Source: Neodontobutis hainanensis (Eukaryota > Chordata > Actinopteri > Gobiiformes > Odontobutidae). From it: a stretch of DNA of 64,000 bases. Each line of letters opens with the position of its first letter. Position 1 is the first letter of the stretch. The notes under the pieces are model-generated. The model did no database searches, was not told the origin of the DNA, and was given only the letters and a program-made list of their open reading frames with translations. Location: contig JALDNG010000020.1 in NCBI GenBank assembly GCA_024349245.1, forward strand, positions 5,541,501 through 5,605,500, written 5' to 3'. Made by a program: the position numbers and the translations under genes. This document shows, piece by piece, positions 24,481 through 38,338 of this stretch.

Positions 24481-25450
24481 CATATATATATATTTATATA
24501 TTTATGTGTTTGACTGCCACTGTTAAAAAGTGTGTCACATTATCACTTGTGAGCATAAATAACTTTTTTTTCTCTCTTGAAACCTGTTAAATAAACCAAC
24601 TGAAAACAGTTACGGGTCATTTTCAGCACCATTGAATATTACATTCTCTATATTGCATCAGGATATAAAAATATACAGATATCATGTGTTTTTGTCATCT
24701 TTAAAACATTCGTTCCTGTTGTTCAATGGCATGAAACAAGAGAGGAAGAAAAGGCCTCATACAGGAGACGAGGCTGTTACAGTTGTCTGTTCTTAATCCT
24801 TAGCAGATCCATTCATCCGTTCACAGCACTTTAAAAACATCAGTAGCAGCCACACGTGAGGAGACCAACTCAAATACAACACAATTCGGAGGAGATTTTC
24901 CTCTGTAACACGCTACAGTGCCACCGGACGTCCTGCCACCACAGAGGGATGAGGCTTAATGAAGGTGGGAGTGAAGAATTTAGGCAAAACCGGCGGACTG
25001 TTTACTGTACTCTTGTCCAAGGAGATATTGGTGAGGATGCCCCCCAAAAAAACAACATAAAACAACATAAAATCAACGTCCAAAAAATTGCAACAGATCA
25101 GTTTTAATGGACTGAGGCAAACGAGAAGCAAAGGCGCAGTCAGGATGAGAGTTTGTCTTGCAATGCATAGAGAGGGACTTCAGAGATGTTAGGCCGGATG
25201 GGATTATTGCCCTGGGTCATGCTCACGCACACTTCACACACACACACTGCACTCTCCTCCAGCCACAGTCAGTGACAGACAAAAACCGACAGAGACGAAG
25301 CAGGGTGTTTCCAGAGTGAAGCAGCTCACAGGCCGCCCGTGTGTGCCTTCGTGTGTGTGCTTGTGAGAAATGTCCCAGTCCGAGGTGGGCCAGGCCCCGC
25401 CAACACTCTCCGTCTGACATATCGGTACTGCGGGCTGACCCACAACAGCC

Positions 25451-28400
25451 TCACATCCGCGAGGAGGACGCCAGCTCGTAGAACAACACGTAGGCGTCGC
25501 TGCTGCGCACTTGGCTGGAGGACATTGGCGTTACTCTGCAAAAAGAGATATACCAATAGTAAGGCTCTTTCTTAGACCCAGTAAGAGATGAACCATGGCT
25601 ATATGCTACAATCCTACAGACAGAAACACAGTTGAATTATAGCAGACTTCTGAGTGGTTTATGGTGTACATGAGTCCAATTAAATGTATTTAGTGAGCGG
25701 CTGATGAACCCACCTGGAGTCATTAAAGGTGTACCATTCTCCAGAGTTGGGGTTGCGACAGTAGGCTGTGTAGTGACCGCCCATAGTGGTGCCTGAGTGG
25801 TTGGACACTGCATACAGGTTGTACACTGCATTTACTGAGAAGAAACACAGAAAGATCACATTTGTATTGTATGGCAATAACCCTGTCACTGCTGCGATAC
25901 AATTATAGATTGTAGTACTTACTGCTGTGTTCGGAGGCAAACTCCCGCAGGTCCAGATCCTTCATAGGAAAATTTACAAATGTGGACAGCTTGCTGGTTC
26001 GTCGTGCCTCAGAAAATCGTTTTAGGTCTGAGAGGCAATCAGAGTCAAGGAACAAATACTACGACTGGAGAAAACATATTGTAACGTAATTAAAGAAATA
26101 TGCAAACTAAAAATAATTAGCAGTGTACCTCTCCATTACAGTCTGATAAATGTGAGACAAAGTTTGAAAGAAAAGGATACGCAGCACTAAAATCTTGGGA
26201 AACTTTTGTATTGTGAACTTCTTTGTGCATCTCCTCCTGGCTTTACACCTGTAACACGTCTGTGAAGGACAAAAGACAAATGTCAATACACTGTTTTCAA
26301 GCGGCATTATTGGCTTACATAAAGATACTACACCAACCAGCTTTGACATCATGACCACGTAATGCTCATAACACGCTGCCCTTTTTACAAGACCTTTGGT
26401 GAGACTGCTCTAATGGGACTATATTTTCTATTTTTATGTAAAACTATTAATGTCTAAAGCACTTCAATGTATAGATAAACTGGTGTCTTATTTTTTACTG
26501 TGCAAAGAAAGGACACCTGTTTATGTTTTAATAGGTCCATAAAAAAGAGAACCAGCTTAAAAAAAACCTACTGTTTGTTGCTCAAAATATAAAACACAGA
26601 ACAGTATTAGCACATTAGCTTCCCAAAATTAAATGTAGCCTCTCAGTTTAATTTATTTAATGGCCTCTGTAAGGAGCATTTAAAAATTCCATAAAGTGGG
26701 TAATGTGTCGAGAAAAGATTGGTTTTGGAAACATACCGGCTTCTCGTCTCCATCAAGAACGTCCTCTTTGGTGAAGAGCCGCATACAGTCCATGAGACTG
26801 ACCTCACCGTAGCCCTTCTGAGCAAAAACAGAGAGGCACGGACATTAGCATGCACACACAACACACATACAACACAAAACACACACAGAAAAGAGACAGG
26901 GGAGAAGCAGAGAACTCTTGTTAGGAGCTGAAAATGGAAGTGAAACGAAAGACCTTCAGATGTTTGTCACAGTCCACCAGCTTCCATCTATCACACAATT
27001 GATCCTTTACGTACAGTGTATGAGTGTCTAACCTTGGCGATCGGTAGAGACAGGTCCCAGAAGGGGTCGAAGACAGTGGAGCAGAAACCACAGTGGCTGC
27101 AGGTCAGGGAGCTCTTCAGCTGACCCACAAACAGGTCTGCACCACACGAGACAACAGGAGGAACATTATCATATTTTATTAAATTACCTCACATAACACA
27201 CCTGAAATAGCAATGAGTAAGGCTGGGCAAAGTTTACCTCAATTACAACCAGTTTTTATCTTCAATAACAAGGTGTGTGTTTGTTTATTGAATGTTTTTG
27301 ACTATAGCTATAATTAGTATCACATTACTGCCTACACCTTTTAAAATAAATAATTGAAATAATCAATAAATAATTTCAAGATTAGAACTTATACTGAATA
27401 CTGGGACAAAGTCTAGGCCACTGCAGTGGGTTACTCCTGGCGCTGCTACTTAAAAAAAAAAAACAAGTGGCTTATTTTTTATTTAGAAAGATGTACAATC
27501 AAGAAGGAATTTAGCAGTAAATGGCAACATTCAAAAAACATTTTCCCTGGTAGGACCAGAACCTCAAAGGTCCATCAAAACAAGCATTTGTATTTATTTG
27601 TAACCAGTTAAGGGCCTGACTTGTGTGTTGCACTTTACTCACCGACTACTTTACTGTCTTCTCTTTCCAGGTATTTACTCCACATCTTCTTGCCTTTCTC
27701 CTCGTCCCTAAAAAGACATGACATAAGTTACTTGTTATTAGACAAACAATGTGAAGACTGTTGAAATCAGGCTAAATACATGCTGCTAAATTCTCAATAA
27801 GGAAAAGTGGGTGATAATGGTGTCTGGACGCTATTTAGGGAACTGACCTACTTTGGTTTACATATCTGGGTGAACAGAAAAGTAGTGCATTTTGTGTGGA
27901 ACCTCAATTACTATAATGCCCTGAATAATACTGAAATAAAGTAGTATTTATTCAGATGTGACCGGGAAACTTTGTGGGTTACATTAACACTGACCCTTTA
28001 CTAAGCCACCATTAGATGACTGATAATTATATCCAAGAATTGGAGCATTAAGCCCACTCTGTGCCCATATGATGACTTTAAAGAGCGGCTGAAACGGTGG
28101 CAATTGACCTTAATAAAGGTGCTTTAGAGATGTGAGGCATAGTAGTCAGACGTTTTTCGGTGTGCACATTAATAACCCAGATCAGTCATGGGCATCTCGA
28201 GAGCAGGAGGTCCAACTGAATACTTACAGCAGGTGGTCGAAGTCCTCCACTGTGCCCCTCGGCCGAACCGTGACCCTGTTGACCTCGTTGTGCAGACCAT
28301 CCAAGAGAAAACGCAGAAATTCCTGGGCGTCCTGTTGGCTGCAAAACACACCCAATCAATGTAACAAAAAAAAAAACAACAAACTTTAATACATTTATCA

Positions 28401-31400
28401 TCTTTAGACCAAGTAAAGCAGTTCTTAGTTTATCTGAGGTCTCAATAACAGGGAACAAGTCTGTGTGAAAGCTTACTTGTAACCCACGAATCTGGGCGCG
28501 TATCTCTGGATCTGAGTTTTAAATTCAGAAGGGCTGACTGCCTCACTGCTGGTCGATGACCACATGGTCTGTATTAACTTGGCAAATTCTGCAAAACAGA
28601 AAGAACGTTACTTCAGACATTCAATATAACTTTTATGCAGGTGATGAAATTGGTTTGAACACATTTTTCTGCAAAGATAAATACTTTTTCTTGCATTTAC
28701 ATTTAATCCAGAAGTATAACCAACATTGTGTTAAATGGCTCCACAGTATTAGTCTGTTAGACATTTATAACCATGAATAAGAAAAGTAGAGCAGATGTGG
28801 ACTGCTGGAGGAAGGATGCGTTTGGGCTCTAGGGGTCCGTGTGTCCCGTCTCTCACCTTCCATGAGGGCTGTGTTGGTGCGGCTGTTGTTGTTAAGGTCT
28901 CTGCGGTGAGAGTTGTGCAGGCAGTAGTCTCGAAGGCTGTGTGTGTTGCTGAGACACTGCAGGATACTGTTCATGAAACACTGCAAGAAAGACCCAACAC
29001 ACACTGTAAACAAAACACCTGCACACGGTTGTGGAGATGTATGTTACTGTTAGCTTAAAAAACAAAGTGGACACATGGACACAACATGCAGCTAGTGTTA
29101 AGTACTGTACTTGATATGCTGTTGCATCTAGTGGGACGATGTTAAGTGCAGCTGGATTACCAAAAGGTAGCCTCAACAAAGCATCTTGTTTGGCCTTGTA
29201 TAAACACATTTACACACAGTCATTTGGGGAACTATATTTTTATAGCATGGTCCTTTCCCTGAGCTTGGTCTAATCACAGCTGAGATAAATACAGCTGATA
29301 AAATGCACTGAAAATGGCACTTAGACACAGGGATAAAGTGCTTAATGGTGATATATTACCTGAATATAAACAAATGTAATAATTGGTTTAGGTACCTTGT
29401 GAAGTGAGATTTTGGTTAACCAGACTTCCTTCCAGCTCAACAAATAGCCATAGTTTTATATGATGAGATGTTAAAGCCATCTAAATACAACATATGACCC
29501 TGCTTCAAAAACACAAACTAAGCATTTGAGACTAGGTCCACATGCTCTGAGAGACTGCTGTGTTTATAAACTGTTGTACCACGTGTCGACATGGGACACG
29601 TGCAGTTTTGGTGAGATCAAACCAGTCGGAGACAGAGCGGTCCTTCCTGTCCATGGGTCGGCTCCCTGTGATTAGGTTACTGAGTGCACACTGACACACA
29701 CACTGTTTATTTTGAGAGACCGGTTGCCTGGCAGACCCTCAGCTGCTGGACCACTGCTGTTGTGTGGACACATACAGTACGTCTACTAACTGCATTTGAA
29801 AGATTCAGTGGGGGCCATTTTCACAACCATTATTCAACTGAGAATACAATGTTAGTGTCTTGAGGCTGGTGTAATTAATCTCATGTGTTATTGTTTGGCT
29901 GCTGTACTTACTGTGTTTCCCAGGTTCTTTAATCCCACCAGGCCTTGGGCACTCTTTGAATTCTGAAACAAAAAGAAAGACTAATAAGATAATGGCTGAA
30001 CTCCACGCTGAAAATAGGAGTATACATTGTTTATTTATTGTTTAAAAGTGAACGAACTGTATTAAACAGAAAAGGCCACAGTAAAAAGTGTTCACATAGG
30101 TTGTACCGTGACATAGGGAATAAACCGAGCTGCCACTGAACAGCACAATAATGGACCAAGGGACCGTTAGGACACCAGTATTAACTTACAAAAAGAAAAC
30201 TGTGGTTTAGCATCTAACCTGAAGTGTTAGTGCAAAATATGTAGAGTATGCACTATGTATCACTTGAGTCACAATAAAAAAACTGACTGAATGATGCATT
30301 TAATTTACAGTAATAAAGTTTGGGTCTGAATCTAATTACAGATGTATTACAGTACAATGATGCAAAGTCAATAGCTTTGAAAAATAGTGCAGAAGAGATA
30401 TAACACTAGGCTACATACAGTTTATTTAAAGTGTTATGGATGCACTGTGGACCTGAGTATATGGAGCCAAAAATGCTAACTCTATTTGTGACTAGGTCAG
30501 AGTAAGCCTGCTGAGAAAGACTGAGTGGTTTCTCATCACTACATCAATTATTCTCATGCTTTAAAAAGACGCTTTGAAAGTACTTTTGAAAATTATTTTT
30601 CTATTTTCCTAAATGTTCCCTCTCGCTGACACATAAACCTTCCTCCACATCAGGCTGTTACTTAATAAATAATTGACACAGAGCTGTGATTGTTGCGTGT
30701 CCTGCTCAGGAATGACAGAGCTTTTTTCTGCTGTGCTTGGTCTTCAGAGAGGAACATGTTTTTGTTATCTCCCTCCAGTTCCTCTCCTCTCTTGCCAATA
30801 ACTCCCCGACGACCAAGAGCCACTCAACAAAAATACAAAAGCTTTTCTCTCCTTTTTATGTTCATATCACTCAAAGTAGCAGACAGAAAGTAGCAGACAG
30901 ATGGCAAATCATATCTTAAAAGCTTCAAAATTGTAAACTGGCATGAAAAATGACAGGCCTTATGGCAGCAGATAGATTTTATTACATAAGTTGGTAGGTT
31001 ATATAATTGAGCATCTAGAAATAGAAGTAACTAAAAAGTGGGCGCGTAAAAGGAATGCACAAGCATCTTCAACTGAAAGCATTTTCAAATAACCTACCTT
31101 TACGATCACCTCTCTGAAAGCCAAAATGGTAGTATTAATATGTAAAAACATGGGTTAAAAGTTTGCAGAGGAGTGAAGAAATCAAGAAACAGGCTGGAAA
31201 CTCAGGCTTGTATTTTGCGTGCAGAGGGCAGAACTGTGCAGAACAGAACAGAACTGTGCAGTGCATGAAGACTAACAGTGGTCACCTGATCCCGCCAGCC
31301 ACTGACACCTGACCTCATCTGGGCTTGAGTCCGAGTGTAATACAATTATTGAGTGTAGTAATAGCGACATATATGTTCTTGTTACTGAATGTTGTGGAAT

Positions 31401-34400
31401 AAAGCTTTCTGAATAAACAAAGCCATAGACGCTTTTGGGAGGTCACACTGTCCTTGTAAATTTATGCCAAATTTTTTTTGCATTAAGGGTATTTGACACA
31501 AATGCCTCTTGTTGTATCTGTGAATGATCCAGTGGCCCGTCATGACGTCTGCTGATGGCCCACTGGACGGCCACATGATCGGGAGTGTGTTTGACTATTT
31601 ATTAGTAACGTGAGCCTGCAGCTTATCTAGTTATAATAGGAAGAGCTTTTTATATAAATAACCTCACCATCTGTCTTATGTTTGAGAGAAACCGCTCAGC
31701 GAATAGGAAAATGGCTTTATTAACTGTGGCTTATCTAAATCCTGCTTTTACTAAATTCCTCTGAAGTGAACAGTGCATTTATTGAACACAACTGAACACA
31801 CGCTCCTGCGCTGCTGAGGACTACATTCAGGTTTTGTCTCTGCTGTGACAGGAGGCAGGACGTAGCCTCTGCTCTTTGCCAGTGTGGTTTCATAATCTTG
31901 ACACGCTGCAGAAATGCTCACAGTGCATCTGACTTTGCTGCTGAGTAATGCCACTGTTCATCCCCAAAATAGCAGCTTTGCTTTTAATATCGCCTGCTTG
32001 TCCCCTCGCAATTGGCCGATCTTTTGGCCAACCCCGGGCCACGTCACAGTGATGACAGCACAACTGCTGTCTCCGTAGCAACGCTTTTCTTATGTTTTTT
32101 GGGGGGATGGAGAGCTAGAGGACACTGTGACATGTGTGTAAGTCAAAGTGTGAAGGATTGGCAACAGGGACTTGTAGCAGCTGAGGATGGAGCTCACATT
32201 GAAACAAAATGTGAGCCCCAACAGGTTGAATTGTAACTTCACAATTTTGAATGTTTTCATTGTCGAAGGAGGTACACATTGTCCCAAAAAAGCATACGAT
32301 GTCATAAGTAACAGTAGCACACAGCTGGCTTTGATTCCAGCTTTGCAACTGGAGCTAAACACTGCAGTCTGTTGATGGAGAATTATTGTTGTGGCAAAGA
32401 TGGGAATGTAAACTGAAATGTTGTCAAAATACGCTTGTCTTGTTCTTGAATGCTATGTAGTAAACCAAACCAGTCCCTAAAATACAGGAAACTTTCTGGA
32501 TTTAACATTTAAGAAACTAGCAATAAACTACTGGAAACAATATTCTTTTTACATGTTTGTAGTTTTAAATTAGCCAATTCTAAAACAAGCACACAACATA
32601 GTAGAATTCTACAGTTTTCATATCTTACTTCTGCATCCTGTCTTGTACAGCTCACCTGGTAGAACACCTGATGTGAACAGAATTATTCATTCATAACCTC
32701 TTTTAAATTTACATAAATTTTCCATTCAGTTGTTCACCTTGCGATGCATTCAATCCAGATCTAATCCCCCCTTTCATGCATGTCTTCTTTCCTAAAGAAG
32801 CATGACAGACATGTATTTAATGTTTGAGATCCCTCCCGAGCTGGTGCATGACTAATGGCGGCTAATGCTGTTATGCAAATGTGATGTGATTCTTCTCATG
32901 AGAAGTGTGTGCGTGTGTTTCAGTAAGAGCCAAGCTGAAGCTGTGCCGTAACACTTACTATCAACTTACTATTTTAAAACAAAGTGCAAGGATTCATAAA
33001 CCCAGACCAAACGTATCCCATTCACTTGAAATGACCTTTGGGCGGAAAACAGTGACCAGCAGTGAGGAAAGACATCAACATCAACTCATTCCTGCTTGAT
33101 CCAGAGAGCAATGTTTGGACATGTTTAAAGTCTGGTGTGAACATGGCCAGGCCTCACTAAGAGCAGAAGTAGTGGCTCTAAAACACATCACCATTTCATG
33201 ATCATCACATGACCACTAACAACGTCCACTTTCTTCAGACTACTCACTCTTTCATCAGCCTGTTAGCCTGTGGATGATCAGATTTTAAAAAATTATATGG
33301 AGCTGAAAGATCCAATAATTAAAAAAAGTACTTTGAGAAAACATAATTTTAATCATAGTAACACCATTGAATCACAGATGTAGTAAGTTGTGTCACAAAG
33401 TATCAATAATAAATACTTTTTCCATGAGGTAAATAATATATTGAAAAATTAAACTAACCTTTTCTTTTCTGGAGGCTTTTTAGAGCAAAAGAATAATTAT
33501 ATGTTGTACCCTAGATAAACCCCATAATGTACTGTATGCTACAGCAATTCTTTAAAATAAGACCATGTAACTTTTCACGATGTATCCAGGTGGCTGGCTT
33601 CTGTTTTCATGAGCGGTAGGTATGTTCTGATGATGAGATGAACAAAAGCTAAAGAGGGGCCATAGATCCAGTGTTTTCATGTTAGAAGCCTGATGCATAA
33701 GTTTGTACAAAACACACTGCCCAGAGGGAGACTTTGTATAACTCTATTCATAAAAGCATCTAGTGAACTCCTTTGGAAACCCAACTCCTCTGAGGCCAGA
33801 AAGCATCAGACGCAGAGAGGCCACATTAAAAGCATTCTAGTTGCCAGGTTGAACTGGGGCTACACTTCCGAAAGCCTGGAATTAGACACACCAGAAAATG
33901 CCCCTTTGGCGTATGCCCAGCTTAGTGTAAATAAGGTCTGTCTGTTTTCTGGGCTCAATTAAGGCAGAGGTGTGTGGCCGTGGGATGTGGACATGAGGAG
34001 TGCTGGGTGGGCTGGAGGAAATGGGTCAAAGGTGAGAGGCTGGAGAAAGTTTAAAAGTGCCTGGTTTTTCAAGTTAACATAACACATAACAACATAAAAG
34101 CTGTGTCAAAGAAACTAATGCTATATTCACAATGAAAGAACTGTAAAATTGTTTTCTTGCACCTAGACCAAGACCAACTGAGACTATGACAGGTCAAGAA
34201 AATGAGTTGCTAAAAGCTACTAATTCAATATAAGACCCTTTTTGTTGCGAGTTAATCATTACTTCCTGGCTCTGTGCTCACCCTAACACTTGATAACCTT
34301 TGGCCAACAGCTGAGAGATTAAACCATCTCACACATTTTGTGTTCACATCAAACACAATCTCAGGAATCTGTCTGTGACAAATGCCTGGCATACTTTGCT

Positions 34401-37348
34401 TCAAAATCACTACTGCCATCCAGATTAGACACAAGAGTGACTCTGGGCTGGACTGAGGCCTAATGCATGTAGGTACTCAACAAAATCGCCGGTTATTGTC
34501 ATTAAAGAAGTTACCTGTTCACTATGACTTAGTAGACAAGGCCGAGGACTATAAAAAAAAATGTCACAGACTGCACGTAAGTAAGGGTAAGTAAACAAAA
34601 TAATATTACAAACTGTCCCTCTTTAAGAGCTTGTAACCTAACCCTAACAGGCTCAGTGAGGGCACAAGTGATACAGCCTAATGAAATTCCAACAAGTTGA
34701 TCATCTGGGAAAAAATTATCCAGAAAGTTAGCTAATCAAATTGTGAGAGGATGTTACGTTTTTATAATAATCTCACTAAAATGTAGACAAATCTAAACAT
34801 TGATAACTAATTTACATAGATACAGTATATTAGCATTGGAACGTCAGTCTGATGTGAGAACTACCAATACTGTGAGAAACTCGCATTCAATATAATAATA
34901 ATAATACATAAAGTATAGATAATTATAGTGACAGCAATGATTTATTTTCCTGTTAAGTTCAAAATACAAAGCACAAAAAATGCTAAATTACAGTATTATG
35001 TTGCTACCACATGATAAAGCAGCACCACTTTCACCTCTTTGTGCTGTGTCTGTAGCGACGTAAGCTTAACTTCACACTCGAGCAGCAGGAAGCCTGAGTG
35101 CACCTGGCACTGCACAACACCAACTGCTGATTGGCAAAGCAGTGTGAGAGAAAACGGCAGAACAGTCTGTTCTGACCTGCGTTTGGCCGACCATCATAAA
35201 CAATCTCACTCTTGCTCCTCAAGTTAGGCCTGCCCTGCCATGTGACAGCTCTGCATGTGTGTTAAGTGTGGACAATGAAAATATAAATAATAGGGAAAGT
35301 GATTTGATGTGTTTATTTTAGCCGTGTTAAGAGCACACAAGGGTGATCAGTCATCAGAGCTTGGTGCCAGTGTCCGGTGACGTACAGCTACAGCTCATGT
35401 TGCTCACTGCCATCAAGTAAACAACTACACAAGATCCTTTTACTATAAAGAATGGTTGCTTCTGAGAAATAAAATTTAAAAAATAGCCTGTCCATTTCCT
35501 AAATGAAAAAGGTTGGTTTCTATTACATCAGTGGCCTGCCCTTAGGATAATTCCGCCCAGATTCACATTGTTTGGATGAGGGCTACAGCACATGTGAGCA
35601 TAAAGCAGTGCATTCTTATGCCGTCTTATGTAACAGCTTGAACGTCTTCACAAGTCTCACTGGAAGGCAGGTCTCTACAGAGAAAAAGATTCACTGAGAG
35701 TGAGAGAGAAGTGAGCTCTTTATAACAGCCGTGTGCTGGTTACAGTGAAGGCAGAGGGATGTGTCAGAGCCTAATAGTCCACAGGCTGTTATGAAACATT
35801 TACCAGCACAGCAGGCTTTCCACTGTAAAATAAAGCAGGCTTTGAATCAGCCATAAACCACCTTCAACTGTATTCTCATAATTTGCAGCCAGTTGAAAGT
35901 CTTATTGATCTTGACAAGTCGCAAGCATGTACACCGGTAAACTGCTATTGGGGTAAAATGATCAGCTATCACTAAAGGAGGAAGTCTTACATTAACTGAA
36001 GTGCACACTGACACTGAGGTGGCTAACTCATGCACACCTGACATTTACTGGTCAGCAACAATACAGCTATGTTCATTCTCTGCAGCAGCTGCTTACATAA
36101 GCCTGAGTGTGACCTCTTGCCCTACATCGCAGCTCAGTGATTACCAATTCAACAGGTGTGAGAAGTTACACACATAATGCTCTTACACACTCATAATACA
36201 AGGACTCGTTGTTTGCAACTGAAATTACATTTAATAAGAGTTCACAATAACATCTTAATGACACTGAATTGGTAACTTAACTTCAGAAACTTCAGTTCTA
36301 TCCCCTTTCTTTACGTGAAGGGAATTAGTTTCTGAATGTTTGGTCTGAGTGACCACAAGATGCACTCTGGCAACACAACTTTTAACCTTACAGCTGCTGA
36401 TGCTGCTGTGTCTTCTGTGTGAACTATTCTGCATGGGCTGATAGTATCTGCCCCTGATCTGCTCTGTGGGAGGGGTGGGCACTGATCATGACCAGAAGAA
36501 GGAGAAGCAGGTGGACAGTGACAACAAAAACAACATAGAGCCAAGCTGCCAGCTTTGGCCAATGCTGAAGTGTTTTCTAGTGTGATTTTATTACATAACA
36601 AAGCTGGCACATGGCAGCTCCACCTCATGCTGTGGCTTGAGAATACAAACACACACACACAAATACATGCAGCAGAGGCTAAGTTCAACTCAAAGTCCCT
36701 CTTCTGTTCTTATCCAGATAATTAAAGTAAGCATCCATCACTGTGTAATGTGAACAAGATGAAGACTGAAGCTGCACAATATATCAGAAATTAATCAGCA
36801 CAATATCAATATACATTATGTGCATAACAAAAACGGCTGTAAATGTAGTAATTACATGGTGGTGCAACCAAAGAGAAAGTATTAGTAGCACTATTAGTAG
36901 CACAGTGCGAGCCTCGATCACTTAGTATTCCAAGTGATATTGTACTGCATATTCAACAAGGACACTGCATATTACATTTTCTAACATTCTGCAGCCCTCA
37001 ACAGAATATGAAGGTGCATTTTCCATCAGACAGAGCCTAAGCCCATCCTAAATGCTAGTTTCATTGCTAACTCCAGTTGGGTCATTATTCTGGTATATTT
37101 AGATAAGACTTTTTGGTTAATTACTGATACGTGTAATTATGCAACCAATGCAATGCAGCCTGTGTCTTATATTTTCTTGTTCTTTTAATAGGACTACTAT
37201 CAAAATAAAGTAAAAATAAAAAAAACATATTCTGTTACAATCAATAGAGATACATTGCAGTGCACTTTCCCATTTTTTTCTGTACATTATCCTGTGCTTG
37301 GACGCGGACCAACGTTTATCTATATCTATATATCTATATATCTATCTA

Positions 37349-37438
<90 letters not shown>

Positions 37439-38338
37439 CAGGACAGGATATACAGGACTGTGTCCCTGAGGAAACAGCCAAAGGCGATGTATCCTATATA
37501 TGTCAGGGCGTAAATGAATGTGTTTTATTTCTCCTTTGTAAGCCTACCCTGATGCATGAAAGCAGTATAGTAAGAGCAGTTTAGTGCACTGGGGGATTAA
37601 CTGGTGGTTATATAAGCAGTGACCTGCCAGTGAAGGCCTACTGCTCCTGGCACAGCAGAGTACAGCGGCTTAAGAGAGTGGCTTACCTCGAGAATGACTA
37701 GATTCACTGTTAACCACACTCAAAATCAACACATACACTAGATATGTTACAAAAAACTCTTCTCTGGTCATAGGCTCCAAAAACCACCTTCACTCTAACC
37801 TAGAACTAAATCTCACACAAATGAAATTATAAAGAGGGTAATAAAAATAATATTCAATTTTACTCATATAATATCGGCTATAACCTATATTCAGCTGTAT
37901 TCCTGAGTATTTTGGACAATTGTTATTTTCATTCATCTTTGTCCACATCGGTGCCGTAAGCTACAGCGTTTCGTTTTTTGATGACATAACAGCAGAGACA
38001 ATACACGCACCAATTACAGCCAGGCTGGGTACAGGATAACGCTGTGAATTATTACGCCCCATGTCATGAGCTAAGAAGCTTTTTCAAACACAAACCTGAT
38101 CTTTGACAGTATAATTAATTTCATTTAAAAGATAATATTAAGTGGGCCTATGGGGCAAAAGGTCTAACGCTGTGTTCCTTACCTTGGCTTGGTTAATGAG
38201 AAGTCCTACAAAAGTTGACACAAGCACAGAGCCGGACATGCTGCTTTTTCTCCGCATCTCCTGTTTGAGGAAGGGGAAGGCGGCGGCCGGGGACTCCTCA
38301 GGTACGGTCACCGTGTAGGTTTGTCGCATGGTCGGCAT
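25451..38338 (-). CDS. usp2: Ubiquitin-specific protease 2, short isoform
   Basis: A second first coding exon at 38183-38338 starts MPTMRQTYTVTVPEESPAAA and ends LLINQAK, followed by a good GTAAG donor. It joins in phase 0 to the shared exon at 29912-29962, giving a 397-residue protein. Human USP2b has 396 residues and the same N-terminal pattern (TVTLPEE...FVGLLLNKAK), so use of this exon is well supported. The start could be the first or the second methionine, three codons apart. The sequence above it (38340-38820) is G+C-rich with many CpGs, as expected for a separate promoter. The shared region is the whole catalytic core, so both isoforms should be active and differ only in targeting or regulation. 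Confidence 0.92.

Noticed and set aside
29597..29602. CACGTG E-box in a usp2 intron as a clock site
   Set aside because: A single six-base site in many kilobases of intron is expected by chance and does not lie at a promoter.
37255..37584. Open frames of 69-109 codons with Tyr-Ile repeats
   Set aside because: They are translations of the TA microsatellite.
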